From positions 1-64,000 of the forward strand of contig JAJBAV010000005.1 in the NCBI GenBank assembly GCA_020532085.1: 64,000 bases of DNA, written 5' to 3'. This document shows positions 47,970-56,078 of the stretch, piece after piece. The DNA comes from Candidatus Cloacimonadota bacterium (lineage in GTDB: Bacteria; Cloacimonadota; Cloacimonadia; Cloacimonadales; Cloacimonadaceae). The notes under the pieces are model-generated. The model did no database searches. It worked only from the letters and a program-made list of their open reading frames with translations, and was not told the origin of the DNA. Within the stretch, counting starts at the first letter, position 1. Each line of letters starts with the position of its first letter. A program made the position numbers and the translations under genes.

Positions 47970-47970
47970 A

Positions 47971-48128
47971 GACGTTTCAAACCAAACATCTGAGTCCGGT
48001 TAAAACGTCAAGACTTTTGTTCAAAACTGACTTTTGCGGCTCCGCCCTGGGCGGCTTGATCAATCGCCATCCGGGCAGGGCAGCTTGACCAGATCCAGGT
48101 ACCTTGCCCTGCCCGTTGATTTTTTTTG
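47971..48128 (+). ncRNA. possible small RNA on the plus strand
   Basis: The segment contains an inverted repeat (GACGTTT 47971-47977, AAACGTC 48003-48009), a GC hairpin (CCGCC/GGCGG around 48045-48057), and a strong terminator at its end (48072-48127). There is no open reading frame of note. I match it to no known RNA family and no good promoter was found, so this is a weak proposal that rests mainly on the orphan terminator. Confidence 0.25.
48072..48127 (+). terminator. strong plus-strand terminator without an upstream plus-strand gene
   Basis: CGGGCAGGGCA (48072-48082) pairs perfectly with TGCCCTGCCCG (48105-48115) across a 22-nt loop, followed by TTGATTTTTTTT. The opposite strand has no T-tract. 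It lies between secD (minus, upstream) and the minus-strand epimerase gene. Confidence 0.75.
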
Positions 48129-48358
48129 GGCTCACTTCCAAACCGGGAGGGTAAAGCCTGGAGGCGACAGCAATGCTTACCCACCGCCATGTCCTGTCAG
48201 CCACGCCTTGAGCGCTCGCTTCCATTCCCCTCCCACGCTCCCCGCCTGATCATCGCATCAAACGCGGCTATTAGGCGGGAGGCGCGTCCGGGCCCCGGGA
48301 AATGGCCTTAATGGCCAAAGGGGCACCACTTCGCTCCTCCGCAGGGGACAGGTGGCAA
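48129..48358. repeat. dispersed intergenic repeat, copy B
   Basis: 48180-48292 aligns without gaps to 37498-37610 at about 88% identity by eye, including the palindromic core (48237-48250 with 48270-48283; two changes keep pairing as G-T and one pair is lost). Similarity continues more weakly to about 48358. The left end (GGGCTCACTTCCAAACCGGG at 48129) resembles the left end of copy A; the part between end and core is shorter, about 51 nt against 115 nt. The rest of the spacer 48359-48440 shows no gene. Confidence 0.7.
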
Positions 48359-48440
48359 AAAGGCGATGCCTGTGGTGGTCCAGATTGAAATCAGCACGGA
48401 CACAAGGTCACTGCCGGAAATGCTGCGCCGGAAGCGAAGG

Positions 48441-49457
48441 TTATCTCTTCCTGGTCAGGCTCCCCGCCATGGTTTTCACGATATCTCTGGCAGTTTCGTT
48501 GAGCGACCTCGTTTTGAAAGAGAGTTCCGCCACGGCCTTGGCGTTTGAATAAAGGCTGTTGTTGGAGATCGTATGCAGCGAATAGAGAGTGAAAAACGGT
48601 GCTTTGCGGGCCAGTTTGTAGTATAGCTCCGCGCAGGGGGCCACTGCCTTGGCGACCCAGAGCGGCAGATGGATCCGGGGTTTGGGGCGTCCGCTGCACT
48701 CGGCCAGCTCGTCCAGCAGTTCACCCATGCCGATCCATCGGTTGGAAAGAATGTAGCACTCGCCGGCCTTGCCCTTGTCCGCTGCCGCAATGATCCCAGA
48801 CGCCACGTCCCGCACGTCCACAAAATCGTATCCGCCCTTGATCACGGCGCGGAAGCTGCCTTTCAGAAAAGCGCTGATCATCTGGGCGATGTTCCCTGAT
48901 TGCTGGGCGTTTGGCCCAATGATCCCGGAAGGATGCACCACCAGGGCGTCCAAGCCGGATCTGGCTGCCTCGAGGACCTGCTGGGTGGCCAGGGCTTTGG
49001 TTTTGGCATAGTAACCTATAACCCGGTCGGGACTGAAAAAGGAAACCTCCCGCATAACCTGCCCCCGCGGCAGCAGCGGAATGGCATGCACGGAACTCAC
49101 ATAGACAAGCCTGCGAACATCGTGTTTGCGGCAGGTGGCAATCACGTTGGCCGTGCCTTCCACATTCACGGCGTAAACCCGGGGATCCTTTCCCAGACTG
49201 ATCGTGATGAGCCCCGCGCAGTGGATCAAAGTGAACTCCGCCGGTTCGTCGGATTCGAACAGCTGGTCCAGGGTTTGGGGATAACGCACGTCGCCTGCGA
49301 AACGGGTAAGCAGATGGCGGTTGTGGTCAACGTAGGATGGCACCTTCTCCCAGGGCAGCACAAAAGCGCGAACTTCCTCGCTGCGGTCCAGCAACTCCTT
49401 CACCACGTGGCTGCCCAAATGACCTGCCGCACCCGTAACGACATAAATGTGTTTCAT
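48441..49457 (-). CDS. NAD(P)-dependent epimerase/dehydratase-family protein
   Basis: This 338-residue extended SDR shows VVTGAAGHLGSH at the N terminus, VYVSSVHAIP for the Ser, and the YxxxK pair in YYAKTKALATQQ near residue 149. It resembles dihydroflavonol-4-reductase, 3-beta-hydroxysteroid dehydrogenase and HpnA-like proteins. The C-terminal LWVAKAVAPCAELYYKLARK segment is hydrophobic and basic and may touch the membrane. GGGAG lies upstream of the ATG. Substrate unknown; it stands alone between the repeat region and a terminator. Confidence 0.85.
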   Translation of the reverse strand: MKHIYVVTGAAGHLGSHVVKELLDRSEEVRAFVLPWEKVPSYVDHNRHLLTRFAGDVRYPQTLDQLFESDEPAEFTLIHCAGLITISLGKDPRVYAVNVEGTANVIATCRKHDVRRLVYVSSVHAIPLLPRGQVMREVSFFSPDRVIGYYAKTKALATQQVLEAARSGLDALVVHPSGIIGPNAQQSGNIAQMISAFLKGSFRAVIKGGYDFVDVRDVASGIIAAADKGKAGECYILSNRWIGMGELLDELAECSGRPKPRIHLPLWVAKAVAPCAELYYKLARKAPFFTLYSLHTISNNSLYSNAKAVAELSFKTRSLNETARDIVKTMAGSLTRKR

Positions 49458-49640
49458 TGTTCAATTCTCCCGTCTCCCGTCAAACGCCGGGCAACAACCC
49501 AAGCCTTGCGCCAAGGTTCAGAAAGTGCCTTAAAACAGCGATCAGGACACCTGGCTCCAAATAACCCCGGCCGGAATTCCCTGTCAATGAAAATGTGCTG
49601 CCAATGTCCGTTTCATTATGGAAGCCGGGATAAGGTTTCA

Positions 49641-49669
49641 GAAAAAAACGGGGTTGATCACTCAACCCC
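49641..49669 (-). terminator. terminator after the zinc-motif membrane protein gene
   Basis: A perfect 8-bp stem GGGGTTGA (49650-49657) with TCAACCCC (49662-49669) is followed on the minus strand by GTTTTTTTC. The spacer 49458-49640 upstream of the epimerase gene shows no other feature. Confidence 0.85.
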
Positions 49670-49694
49670 ATATTCTGAGCAGTTAACTGATTGT

Positions 49695-50147
49695 TCAATC
49701 CGGGTCGTCAACTATCGGTTCGGAATTTTTGCGGGTGGAGCTTGAGGGTTTTTGATCTTGCGGCGGAGTGGTGTTTCCTTGTGGCACAGTGGATTGGGGG
49801 TAGCTGGGAAGGGGGTTGTAGTTTATCTCCTGGTCTGGTTTGCAGGTTTTGCAGGGTTCATAACCTTCCTCGATGGCATTGGCTATCGAAATCGGGATCT
49901 TGGAGCGCAGGCGGAGATGGCGGCATCCTTCCAGATGGTACTTATCGCCGGACTTGGTCACATAGACCGTTTGGTTTTGCCCGGTGACGTTGCTGAGCAG
50001 GTTTTCAGTGGTGAGAAGCTGGCCCGTGGGCGATGTGAACTGGTTGGGGGTGCCCAACCCGTTTATTCCCAGATAGCCCAATCCGGCCAATAACACAGCC
50101 CCTATCACGCCACCGATGGCGGTCTTTTGTTTCTTGTTGATGGCCAT
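49695..50147 (-). CDS. membrane-anchored protein with Ada-like zinc-binding motif
   Basis: The 150-residue protein has an N-terminal membrane segment after a Lys-rich start (AIGGVIGAVLLAGLGYLGI). A domain with VYVTKSGDKYHLEGCRHLR and GYEPCKTCKPD follows. This His/Cys plus CxxC pattern is the small metal-binding module often seen at the end of secreted thermonucleases and competence-type proteins. The tail is Pro/Ser/Gln-rich and probably disordered. GGGAGGAAAA precedes the ATG at 50147. Function is unknown; binding DNA or metal outside the cytoplasm is a guess. Confidence 0.8.
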   Translation of the reverse strand: MAINKKQKTAIGGVIGAVLLAGLGYLGINGLGTPNQFTSPTGQLLTTENLLSNVTGQNQTVYVTKSGDKYHLEGCRHLRLRSKIPISIANAIEEGYEPCKTCKPDQEINYNPLPSYPQSTVPQGNTTPPQDQKPSSSTRKNSEPIVDDPD

Positions 50148-50176
50148 TTTTCCTCCCGGGAAAATGTATTTGTTTC

Positions 50177-50205
50177 CTTTTACCAATATGGCGGATAATA
50201 GTCAA
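50177..50205 (-). promoter_or_regulatory. candidate promoter of the zinc-motif membrane protein gene
   Basis: TTGACT (50205-50200), a 17-nt spacer and TAAAAG (50182-50177) lie about 30 nt upstream of the ATG at 50147. Confidence 0.5.
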
Positions 50206-50305
50206 GCAGAATCTTCAGCTCAGCTTCTGATGGACAAAAATATCAAGCTTTGGAATGACGCTTGCATGCCTTTAACCGTAAATAAATCTAAACAAGTTGG
50301 CGGAT

Positions 50306-53300
50306 ATGAAGCATCTACTTTTAACCCTGATCCTGGTGGCAGGCCTTGCGGCCCTCGCCGCAGATGTGGTTTATTCTTACACTTTGAACGAGCCTGAACT
50401 CACGACCTCCACAGAATACAGTCATCTGAAACTGGATGGAGCGCAGAGTTGGGGAACTCCCGGCAGCCCGGACCTGCCGTGGTTTGGCACCAAGATCCTG
50501 CTCCCCGCGGGTGAAGAAGCCGTGGACATCCAGGTGGAGCTTAGCTCCCCCCAGACTCTGGCCCTCACTTTTCCGGTGGCCCCGCTGCAGCCGCAATACC
50601 CGCTGTCCAGCCCGGTGATCCATCCCAGACAGGCCCCGGACCAAACCATTTACGGAAGCGCCAACCCCTATCCGGCCACCCCGCACAATGGCCTCAACAC
50701 CCAGTTCCTGGCTGGTCATCCAGTCAATTTCAGCGCGATTTGCCCTTTCAGCTACGATCCCCTGAACAACGAACTGATCTTTTACCGCCAGCTGAGCCTG
50801 CGGGTGAAAACCACAACCACAGCACGCGCCGCGGCTTCTTTGCAGCTTTTGAAGCAGGACTTTGCCACCTTCGGGTATCTGCTGAAAGCAGTGGACAACG
50901 CTGACGCGCTGCCCCGTTATGACCACCGCACCACCGGCTGGGATTACCTCGTGATATACGATGAAGCCAAACTGGCCCAGTGGCAGCCCTTCCAAACCCT
51001 GTATGAAGAACGCGGCCAGAACGTGCTGTTGAAATCCGTGCAGGAGATCACCTCGCAAACTGCCGGGGCCGACACCCAGGAAAAGATCCGCAACTATATA
51101 ATTGACATCTACAACACCAATCCCCTGAAGCACGTTCTGCTGGCCGGGGATACCGACGTGATACCCCATCGCGGCTTCTATGTGAACATGGGCAGCGGCA
51201 GCCAGGTGGATAACGACATCCCCGCGGACATGTATTACAGCTGCCTAGACGGAAACTGGAACAACGACGGCGACAGCTACTGGGGCGAACACATGGAAAC
51301 CGACCTGGTGCCGGAACTTTCCCTCGGCCGCGTTTGCTACAATTCCGATGCCGAGATCGCCAATTTCATCACCAAAACCCAGCACTACCTCAATGAGCCT
51401 GTGATCTCCGAAGCCACCACAGCCCTCTTTGTGGGCGAATGGCTCTGGGACGGTCCCACCTGGGGCGGCGACTACATGGACGAAATGATAGGCGGCAGTT
51501 CCGCCAACGGCTACACCACCGTGGGAGTGCCCACTTCCTGGAACATCAGCACCATGTATGACCGCACCTACGGCGCAGCTGAATCCTGGACCGGGAGCCA
51601 GCTCCGGCCTTTGCTAAGCAACGGTCCCAACCTCGTGAACCACCTCGGCCATTCCGCCACCACCTATACCATGAGGATGTCCAATAACAACGTTACCGCC
51701 ACCAGCATCACCAACGACGGCCTCAACCACAACCTCTCCATCATCTTCACCCAGGGCTGCTACGCCGGGTCCTTCGACAACCGCGACACCAATTACGGCG
51801 ACTACACCGCCGACTGCATCACCGAAAAATTCACCTCCTTACCCACTGCGGCCGTGGCCATGATCGCCCACTCCCGTTACGGATGGGGAATGCAGGGATC
51901 CACCGATGGCGCTTCCCAGAAGATCAACCGCCAGTACATCGACGCCATCTTCGGAGAAAACATCCGCGAACTCGGCTTCACCCTGGTGGATGCCAAAATT
52001 GACAACATCCCCTACATCCAGAACTCCCCCGTGATGTATTGGGTTACCTACGAAACAAACCTGCTGGGCGATCCCGGCCTGATGGTCTGGGGCGACACCC
52101 CGCAGCAAATGAGCGTCCAGCTTCCCACCTACTGGACCGTTGGCCTCAACAACTATCAGGTGCAAACCAACGCTCCGGGCGCCACCCTGCGCCTGAAAAG
52201 CGGCAACGACATCCTCTGTGAAGCCACTGCCGACGCCACTGGCCTCATCGGCATCAATCTCGATGCCAGCCTCACCCCCGGCGATTTCGCTGTCAGCATT
52301 GTCGCGGCCGATTTCATCGCCTACCATGGTGTGATCACTGTCCAGGCCAGCAACCAGCCTTACATTGTGGCCACCCAGGTGCAGTATGGTGACGCCGACG
52401 GACTCTACCACACCGGCGAAGTCATCGACCTTAATGTGACCCTGAAAAACGTGGGCATGGTGGACCAAACCGAGCCCGGCACCCTTAACCTGATCAGCAA
52501 CTCCCCCAATCTCCATGTGCTCAGCAGCTCCTATGGCTTCAACCCCCTCGCGGCCTCGGATTCCACTGCCATCAACGGTTTTTTCCAGGTCAGGATCCAG
52601 GGAAATTATCCCGACCACCAGATCGCCTATCTGAGCTTTGAAGCGAACTTCGACTCCTATGTCTCCTCCACCCCCGCCGCCCTCGTCCTGAACGCTCCCG
52701 ACCTGCATTTGGACACCTACCAGTTCGTGAACGCCAATCCCCAGATAATGCCTGGCGACAATCCCGCTTTGAACATGATCGTGAGCAACAGCGGTTCCGG
52801 CCACGCCTTCAACCCCATGATCATCATCTTCTGCGACGACCCCAATGTAACTCTTTCCGCCTTTGAGGCCATTCTCACTCCGGTGGGTCCGGACAGCTTC
52901 ACCCTCTATGAAAACGCTTTCAGCGCGCTGATCTCCCCGAACGCCCCCATCGGCAGTTCCGTGAACATTGGCTATATGCTCGGTGCGGAAAACGGCAACA
53001 CTCTGGAAGGAAATTTCGTGCTCTATATTGGCAACCAGCAGTACTCTTTCGAGAACGACTCCAACGGCTGGACCAGCCTGGCCCCTCTTACCAGCTTCGT
53101 GAACCAGTGGCACCGTGAAAACCAGCGCAACCACACCGCTGACGGTAGCTGGTCGATGAAGTTCGGTGGTCCCGGATCCGCGGATTATTCCGGCTCCGCC
53201 TATGGTGCCCTGGAAAGCCCGGAGATCCCGCTGGGCCAGAACGGACGTCTTTTCTTCCACCACTGGATGGATGCCGAGGCCCACAGCGACCCCATCTACG

Positions 53301-53884
53301 CCTGGGATGGCGGCATGGTTGAGATCTCGGTGGATGGAGGGCCCTGGACCCAGATCTCTCCCGTCGGCGGCTACTCGCACCGCATCTACAACAACAACGC
53401 TTCGCCTTTCCCGGCCAACACCAACGTCTACTCCGGCAGTTTCGACTGGACCCAGGCTGAGTTTGACATCGCCAACTTCACCGGCTTGGCCAAATTCCGT
53501 TTCGTGTTCGGTTCCGATGGCTATGTGAGCGGTGAAGGCTGGTACATAGATGACGTCTATGTGGAAAGCGATTTCGACACCGCTTCCGAAGACTTGGTTC
53601 AAAGCCTCGTGTTCAGGCTCCACGGGAACTATCCCAATCCTTTCAACCCCACCACGACCATCCGTTTCGATTTGCCTGAGGCCGCATCTGTGAATCTGGA
53701 CATCTTCAACCTGCGCGGTCAGAAAGTGCGTTCCCTGGTCAATTCCGATCTTCCCGCCGGAGCACACAGCGCCGTTTGGAACGGCCGCGACACCACCGGC
53801 AACCCCGTTTCCAGCGGTGTTTATCTTTACCGGCTGAGTGACGGTAACCGCGAACTCACCCGCAAGATGATGTTGATGAAATGA
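50306..53884 (+). CDS. secreted C25 (gingipain-family) cysteine peptidase with type IX-like sorting tail
   Basis: The 1192-residue protein starts with a signal peptide (MKHLLLTLILVAGLAALAAD). A propeptide-like region and the C25 catalytic domain (about 200-570) follow. The probable catalytic His is in NHLGHSATTY (near 447) and the Cys in FTQGCYAGSFD (near 485). Beta-sandwich domains and a carbohydrate-binding/MAM-like region come next (ESPEIPLGQNGRLFFHHW). The C-terminal tail begins at NYPNPFNPTTTIRFDL (near 1108) and ends TRKMMLMK, the type A sorting domain of type IX secretion. I chose ATG 50306; a TTG nine bases upstream is possible. The stop overlaps the sirtuin start as ATGA. Confidence 0.92.
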   Translation: MKHLLLTLILVAGLAALAADVVYSYTLNEPELTTSTEYSHLKLDGAQSWGTPGSPDLPWFGTKILLPAGEEAVDIQVELSSPQTLALTFPVAPLQPQYPLSSPVIHPRQAPDQTIYGSANPYPATPHNGLNTQFLAGHPVNFSAICPFSYDPLNNELIFYRQLSLRVKTTTTARAAASLQLLKQDFATFGYLLKAVDNADALPRYDHRTTGWDYLVIYDEAKLAQWQPFQTLYEERGQNVLLKSVQEITSQTAGADTQEKIRNYIIDIYNTNPLKHVLLAGDTDVIPHRGFYVNMGSGSQVDNDIPADMYYSCLDGNWNNDGDSYWGEHMETDLVPELSLGRVCYNSDAEIANFITKTQHYLNEPVISEATTALFVGEWLWDGPTWGGDYMDEMIGGSSANGYTTVGVPTSWNISTMYDRTYGAAESWTGSQLRPLLSNGPNLVNHLGHSATTYTMRMSNNNVTATSITNDGLNHNLSIIFTQGCYAGSFDNRDTNYGDYTADCITEKFTSLPTAAVAMIAHSRYGWGMQGSTDGASQKINRQYIDAIFGENIRELGFTLVDAKIDNIPYIQNSPVMYWVTYETNLLGDPGLMVWGDTPQQMSVQLPTYWTVGLNNYQVQTNAPGATLRLKSGNDILCEATADATGLIGINLDASLTPGDFAVSIVAADFIAYHGVITVQASNQPYIVATQVQYGDADGLYHTGEVIDLNVTLKNVGMVDQTEPGTLNLISNSPNLHVLSSSYGFNPLAASDSTAINGFFQVRIQGNYPDHQIAYLSFEANFDSYVSSTPAALVLNAPDLHLDTYQFVNANPQIMPGDNPALNMIVSNSGSGHAFNPMIIIFCDDPNVTLSAFEAILTPVGPDSFTLYENAFSALISPNAPIGSSVNIGYMLGAENGNTLEGNFVLYIGNQQYSFENDSNGWTSLAPLTSFVNQWHRENQRNHTADGSWSMKFGGPGSADYSGSAYGALESPEIPLGQNGRLFFHHWMDAEAHSDPIYAWDGGMVEISVDGGPWTQISPVGGYSHRIYNNNASPFPANTNVYSGSFDWTQAEFDIANFTGLAKFRFVFGSDGYVSGEGWYIDDVYVESDFDTASEDLVQSLVFRLHGNYPNPFNPTTTIRFDLPEAASVNLDIFNLRGQKVRSLVNSDLPAGAHSAVWNGRDTTGNPVSSGVYLYRLSDGNRELTRKMMLMK

Positions 53885-54597
53885 TCAAGGTAACGCCGGA
53901 CACCAGACTGCTGGTACTAACCGGAGCAGGGATCAGCGCCGAATCGGGGCTCAGAACCTTTCGCGACAGCGATGGGCTTTGGGAAAACCACCGCATGGAG
54001 TATGTGGCCACTCCCGAGGCCTGGCGGCGCGATCCGCAAATGGTCTGGCGTTTCTACAAAGCACGTTGGGAACAAGCCCAACAGGCCGCTCCCAATCCAG
54101 GGCATCTGGCCCTGGCAAGGCTGGAGGAATGGCTGGGGGGCAATTTTCACCTCATCACCCAGAACGTGGACGGACTTCACTCCGCGGCCGGCAACAACCG
54201 CGTGATCGAAATGCACGGCGCTCTCCGCAGCTGCCTTTGCACCAAGTGCGGCATCCGCTTTTACCAGGAGGAAGTTGACCTCAGCCCCGAACTCCCCGCC
54301 TGCCCCAAATGTTCAGGGAAGTTGCGGCCGGATATTGTGTGGTTCGGTGAAGTGCCTTACCGGTTGCAGGAGATAGACACCTTGCTGCAAAACTGCGATG
54401 TCTTCCTTATGGTGGGAACCAGCGGCGTGGTCTATCCCGCTGCCGGTTTTGTGCAGACAGCCCGCTATTTGGGGGCGAAAACCATCGCGGTGAACCTCAA
54501 TCCCACCGAGAGACTGGATTTCTTCGATGAATTTCACCAAGGTCGGGCAGGCGAGATCCTGCCCCGCCTGGTGGATCAGTGGATGGCAGGCTGGTAA
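53881..54597 (+). CDS. cobB: NAD-dependent protein deacylase (sirtuin)
   Basis: The 238-residue sirtuin removes acyl groups from lysine using NAD+. It has GAGISAESGLRTFRD for NAD binding, TQNVDGLH, the catalytic His in VIEMHGAL, a zinc site (CTKCGI and CPKCSG) and VGTSGVVYPAAGF. The segment WRFYKARW holds the Tyr-x-x-Arg pair that in SIRT5 and E. coli CobB recognises succinyl and other acidic acyl groups, so desuccinylase activity is likely. The ATG overlaps the protease stop (53881-53884), so translation is coupled to that gene. Confidence 0.95.
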   Translation: MIKVTPDTRLLVLTGAGISAESGLRTFRDSDGLWENHRMEYVATPEAWRRDPQMVWRFYKARWEQAQQAAPNPGHLALARLEEWLGGNFHLITQNVDGLHSAAGNNRVIEMHGALRSCLCTKCGIRFYQEEVDLSPELPACPKCSGKLRPDIVWFGEVPYRLQEIDTLLQNCDVFLMVGTSGVVYPAAGFVQTARYLGAKTIAVNLNPTERLDFFDEFHQGRAGEILPRLVDQWMAGW

Positions 54598-54696
54598 CCT
54601 CTTCCGGGGTCGGATCCGCTTCCCGCTGACACATACAGACATTTATCAGTTAAATATTGGTTTGGGCGGATTTGAACTCCGCTGCCTCAAATGGAC

Positions 54697-55320
54697 CTAA
54701 CTGGAAAAAGGGATCTTGTCTTTGTGACGGATGGAATCGAGGCGGCTCATGAATTCCTTAACGCTGGCCTTGAGGGCGTTGAGAGAGCCTTTGTTGTCGA
54801 TTACCAAGTTGCAGAGGGGGATCTTGGCGAGGTCTTCGATTTGGGCGTCCATGCGGGCTTCTATCTGGGCGCGGGTTTCATTTCCTTTCTTGAGCAGGCG
54901 CTGCAGGCGTTTCTCACGGCTGGCCTGCACCAGAACAATATAGTCAAAACAATGCTGCATCCCTGCCTCGAAGAGCAGCGGCACTTCGAAAAAGAGGTAT
55001 TTTTGCTCGGCGTTGTCCACGATGTTTTGCAGGGCGGTGAGGGCCCTTGGATGCACCAGGCTGTTCAAAAATTCCAGCTCCGGTTTATTGCCGAAGACAA
55101 TGGAGGCAATTTTTTTCCGATCGGCTTTGCCGTCTGAAACCACCTCGCTTCCCCAACGGCTGATTATTTGCGCCAAACATTCCGGATCGTCCAGTTGCCG
55201 TTGGGCGATCTCGTCGGAAAAGATCACTTCGAAGCCCTGTTCCGCCAGCAGCCTGCAAAAAGCGCTCTTGCCGCTGCCGATGTTGCCCGTGATGCCGATG
55301 AGGATTGGTCCTGTAGCCAT
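54697..55320 (-). CDS. coaE: dephospho-CoA kinase
   Basis: CoaE phosphorylates dephospho-CoA in the last step of coenzyme A synthesis. The 207-residue protein has P-loop GITGNIGSGKSAFC near the N terminus, VIFSDEIAQRQLDD, and YLFFEVPLLFEAGM followed by the LID region (ASREKRLQRLLKKGNETRAQ). It follows cdaA by 11 nt. It is the second CoA-pathway gene in the window (coaBC at 11795). The 99-nt spacer to the convergent sirtuin gene holds only a small 5-bp hairpin. Confidence 0.95.
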   Translation of the reverse strand: MATGPILIGITGNIGSGKSAFCRLLAEQGFEVIFSDEIAQRQLDDPECLAQIISRWGSEVVSDGKADRKKIASIVFGNKPELEFLNSLVHPRALTALQNIVDNAEQKYLFFEVPLLFEAGMQHCFDYIVLVQASREKRLQRLLKKGNETRAQIEARMDAQIEDLAKIPLCNLVIDNKGSLNALKASVKEFMSRLDSIRHKDKIPFSS

Positions 55321-55331
55321 GATGCTCCTTG

Positions 55332-56078
55332 CTAGGATGTAGCGTCGGTGATGATCTGGAGTAATTCTTCGTAAGCCACGTTCACCTGGATCTCACCGTT
55401 GCGGGCCACGGAGATCTGGGATGTTTGCTCCGAAACGATGATGGCGAGGGCATCGGTGACTTCCGTGATGCCAATGCCGGCCAGGTGGCGGGTGCCAAAT
55501 CTTTTGGCGTGGTCGGATCTTTTGGACAGAGGCAGCACCACCTTGGCGGCCATGATCCTGTCTCCGCGTATGATGATGGCCCCATCGTGGAGCGCGGAAC
55601 GGGGATTGAATATGGTGAGGATGAGGCGCAGAGACATGGTGGCATCGATGAGTTCACCGCTGTTGATATACTCGCTTAGTTTGCGCCGGTTTTCGATCAC
55701 TATGAGAGCGCCGGTTTTCCTGAAGGACATCGATGAGATGGCGTCGATGAGCGGCATGTAAAAGGAGTTGCTTTCCTTTTTCCGCAGGCTGAGGTTGAGT
55801 TCGCGGGAAAGGTTGATCTTGGCCAGCAGCGCGCGGATTTCCGGCTGGAAGATGATAACGAGGCCCAGCACCCAGAAGTTGCGCACGGCGTTCAGCAGTG
55901 AGGTTACCATCCTCAGGTTCAGGGCTTCAGCCACCGTTGACAGCAGCACCAGGGCGATTATGGCCGCCAGGACGTGCCAGCCTCCACCGCGGCGCAGAAC
56001 GCTGAGCCCTTGGTAAAACAGGAACGCGATGATGAAGATGTCCACCAGATCAGAGAAAGTGGGGATTAGAACTTCCAT
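55332..56078 (-). CDS. cdaA: diadenylate cyclase, CdaA/DacA type
   Basis: The enzyme makes cyclic di-AMP from two ATP. The 248-residue protein has three N-terminal membrane helices (LVDIFIIAFLFYQGLSVL, WHVLAAIIALVLLSTV, FWVLGLVIIFQPEI) and a DAC domain with LHDGAIIIRGDRI and RHLAGIGITEVTDALAII, the catalytic DGA and RHx motifs (RHLAG here). In many Firmicutes cdaA is followed by the regulator cdaR; here the next gene is coaE. The start overlaps the folP end by 13 nt, an order also known from Bacteroidetes. Confidence 0.95.
   Translation of the reverse strand: MEVLIPTFSDLVDIFIIAFLFYQGLSVLRRGGGWHVLAAIIALVLLSTVAEALNLRMVTSLLNAVRNFWVLGLVIIFQPEIRALLAKINLSRELNLSLRKKESNSFYMPLIDAISSMSFRKTGALIVIENRRKLSEYINSGELIDATMSLRLILTIFNPRSALHDGAIIIRGDRIMAAKVVLPLSKRSDHAKRFGTRHLAGIGITEVTDALAIIVSEQTSQISVARNGEIQVNVAYEELLQIITDATS

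Noticed and set aside
54660-54700. tRNA-like T-arm sequence (GGAGTTCAAATCC on the minus strand) between cobB and coaE
   Set aside because: With the conserved TTC placed at tRNA positions 54-56 the T-stem does not pair, and no acceptor or anticodon arm is found; only a plain 5-bp hairpin remains.
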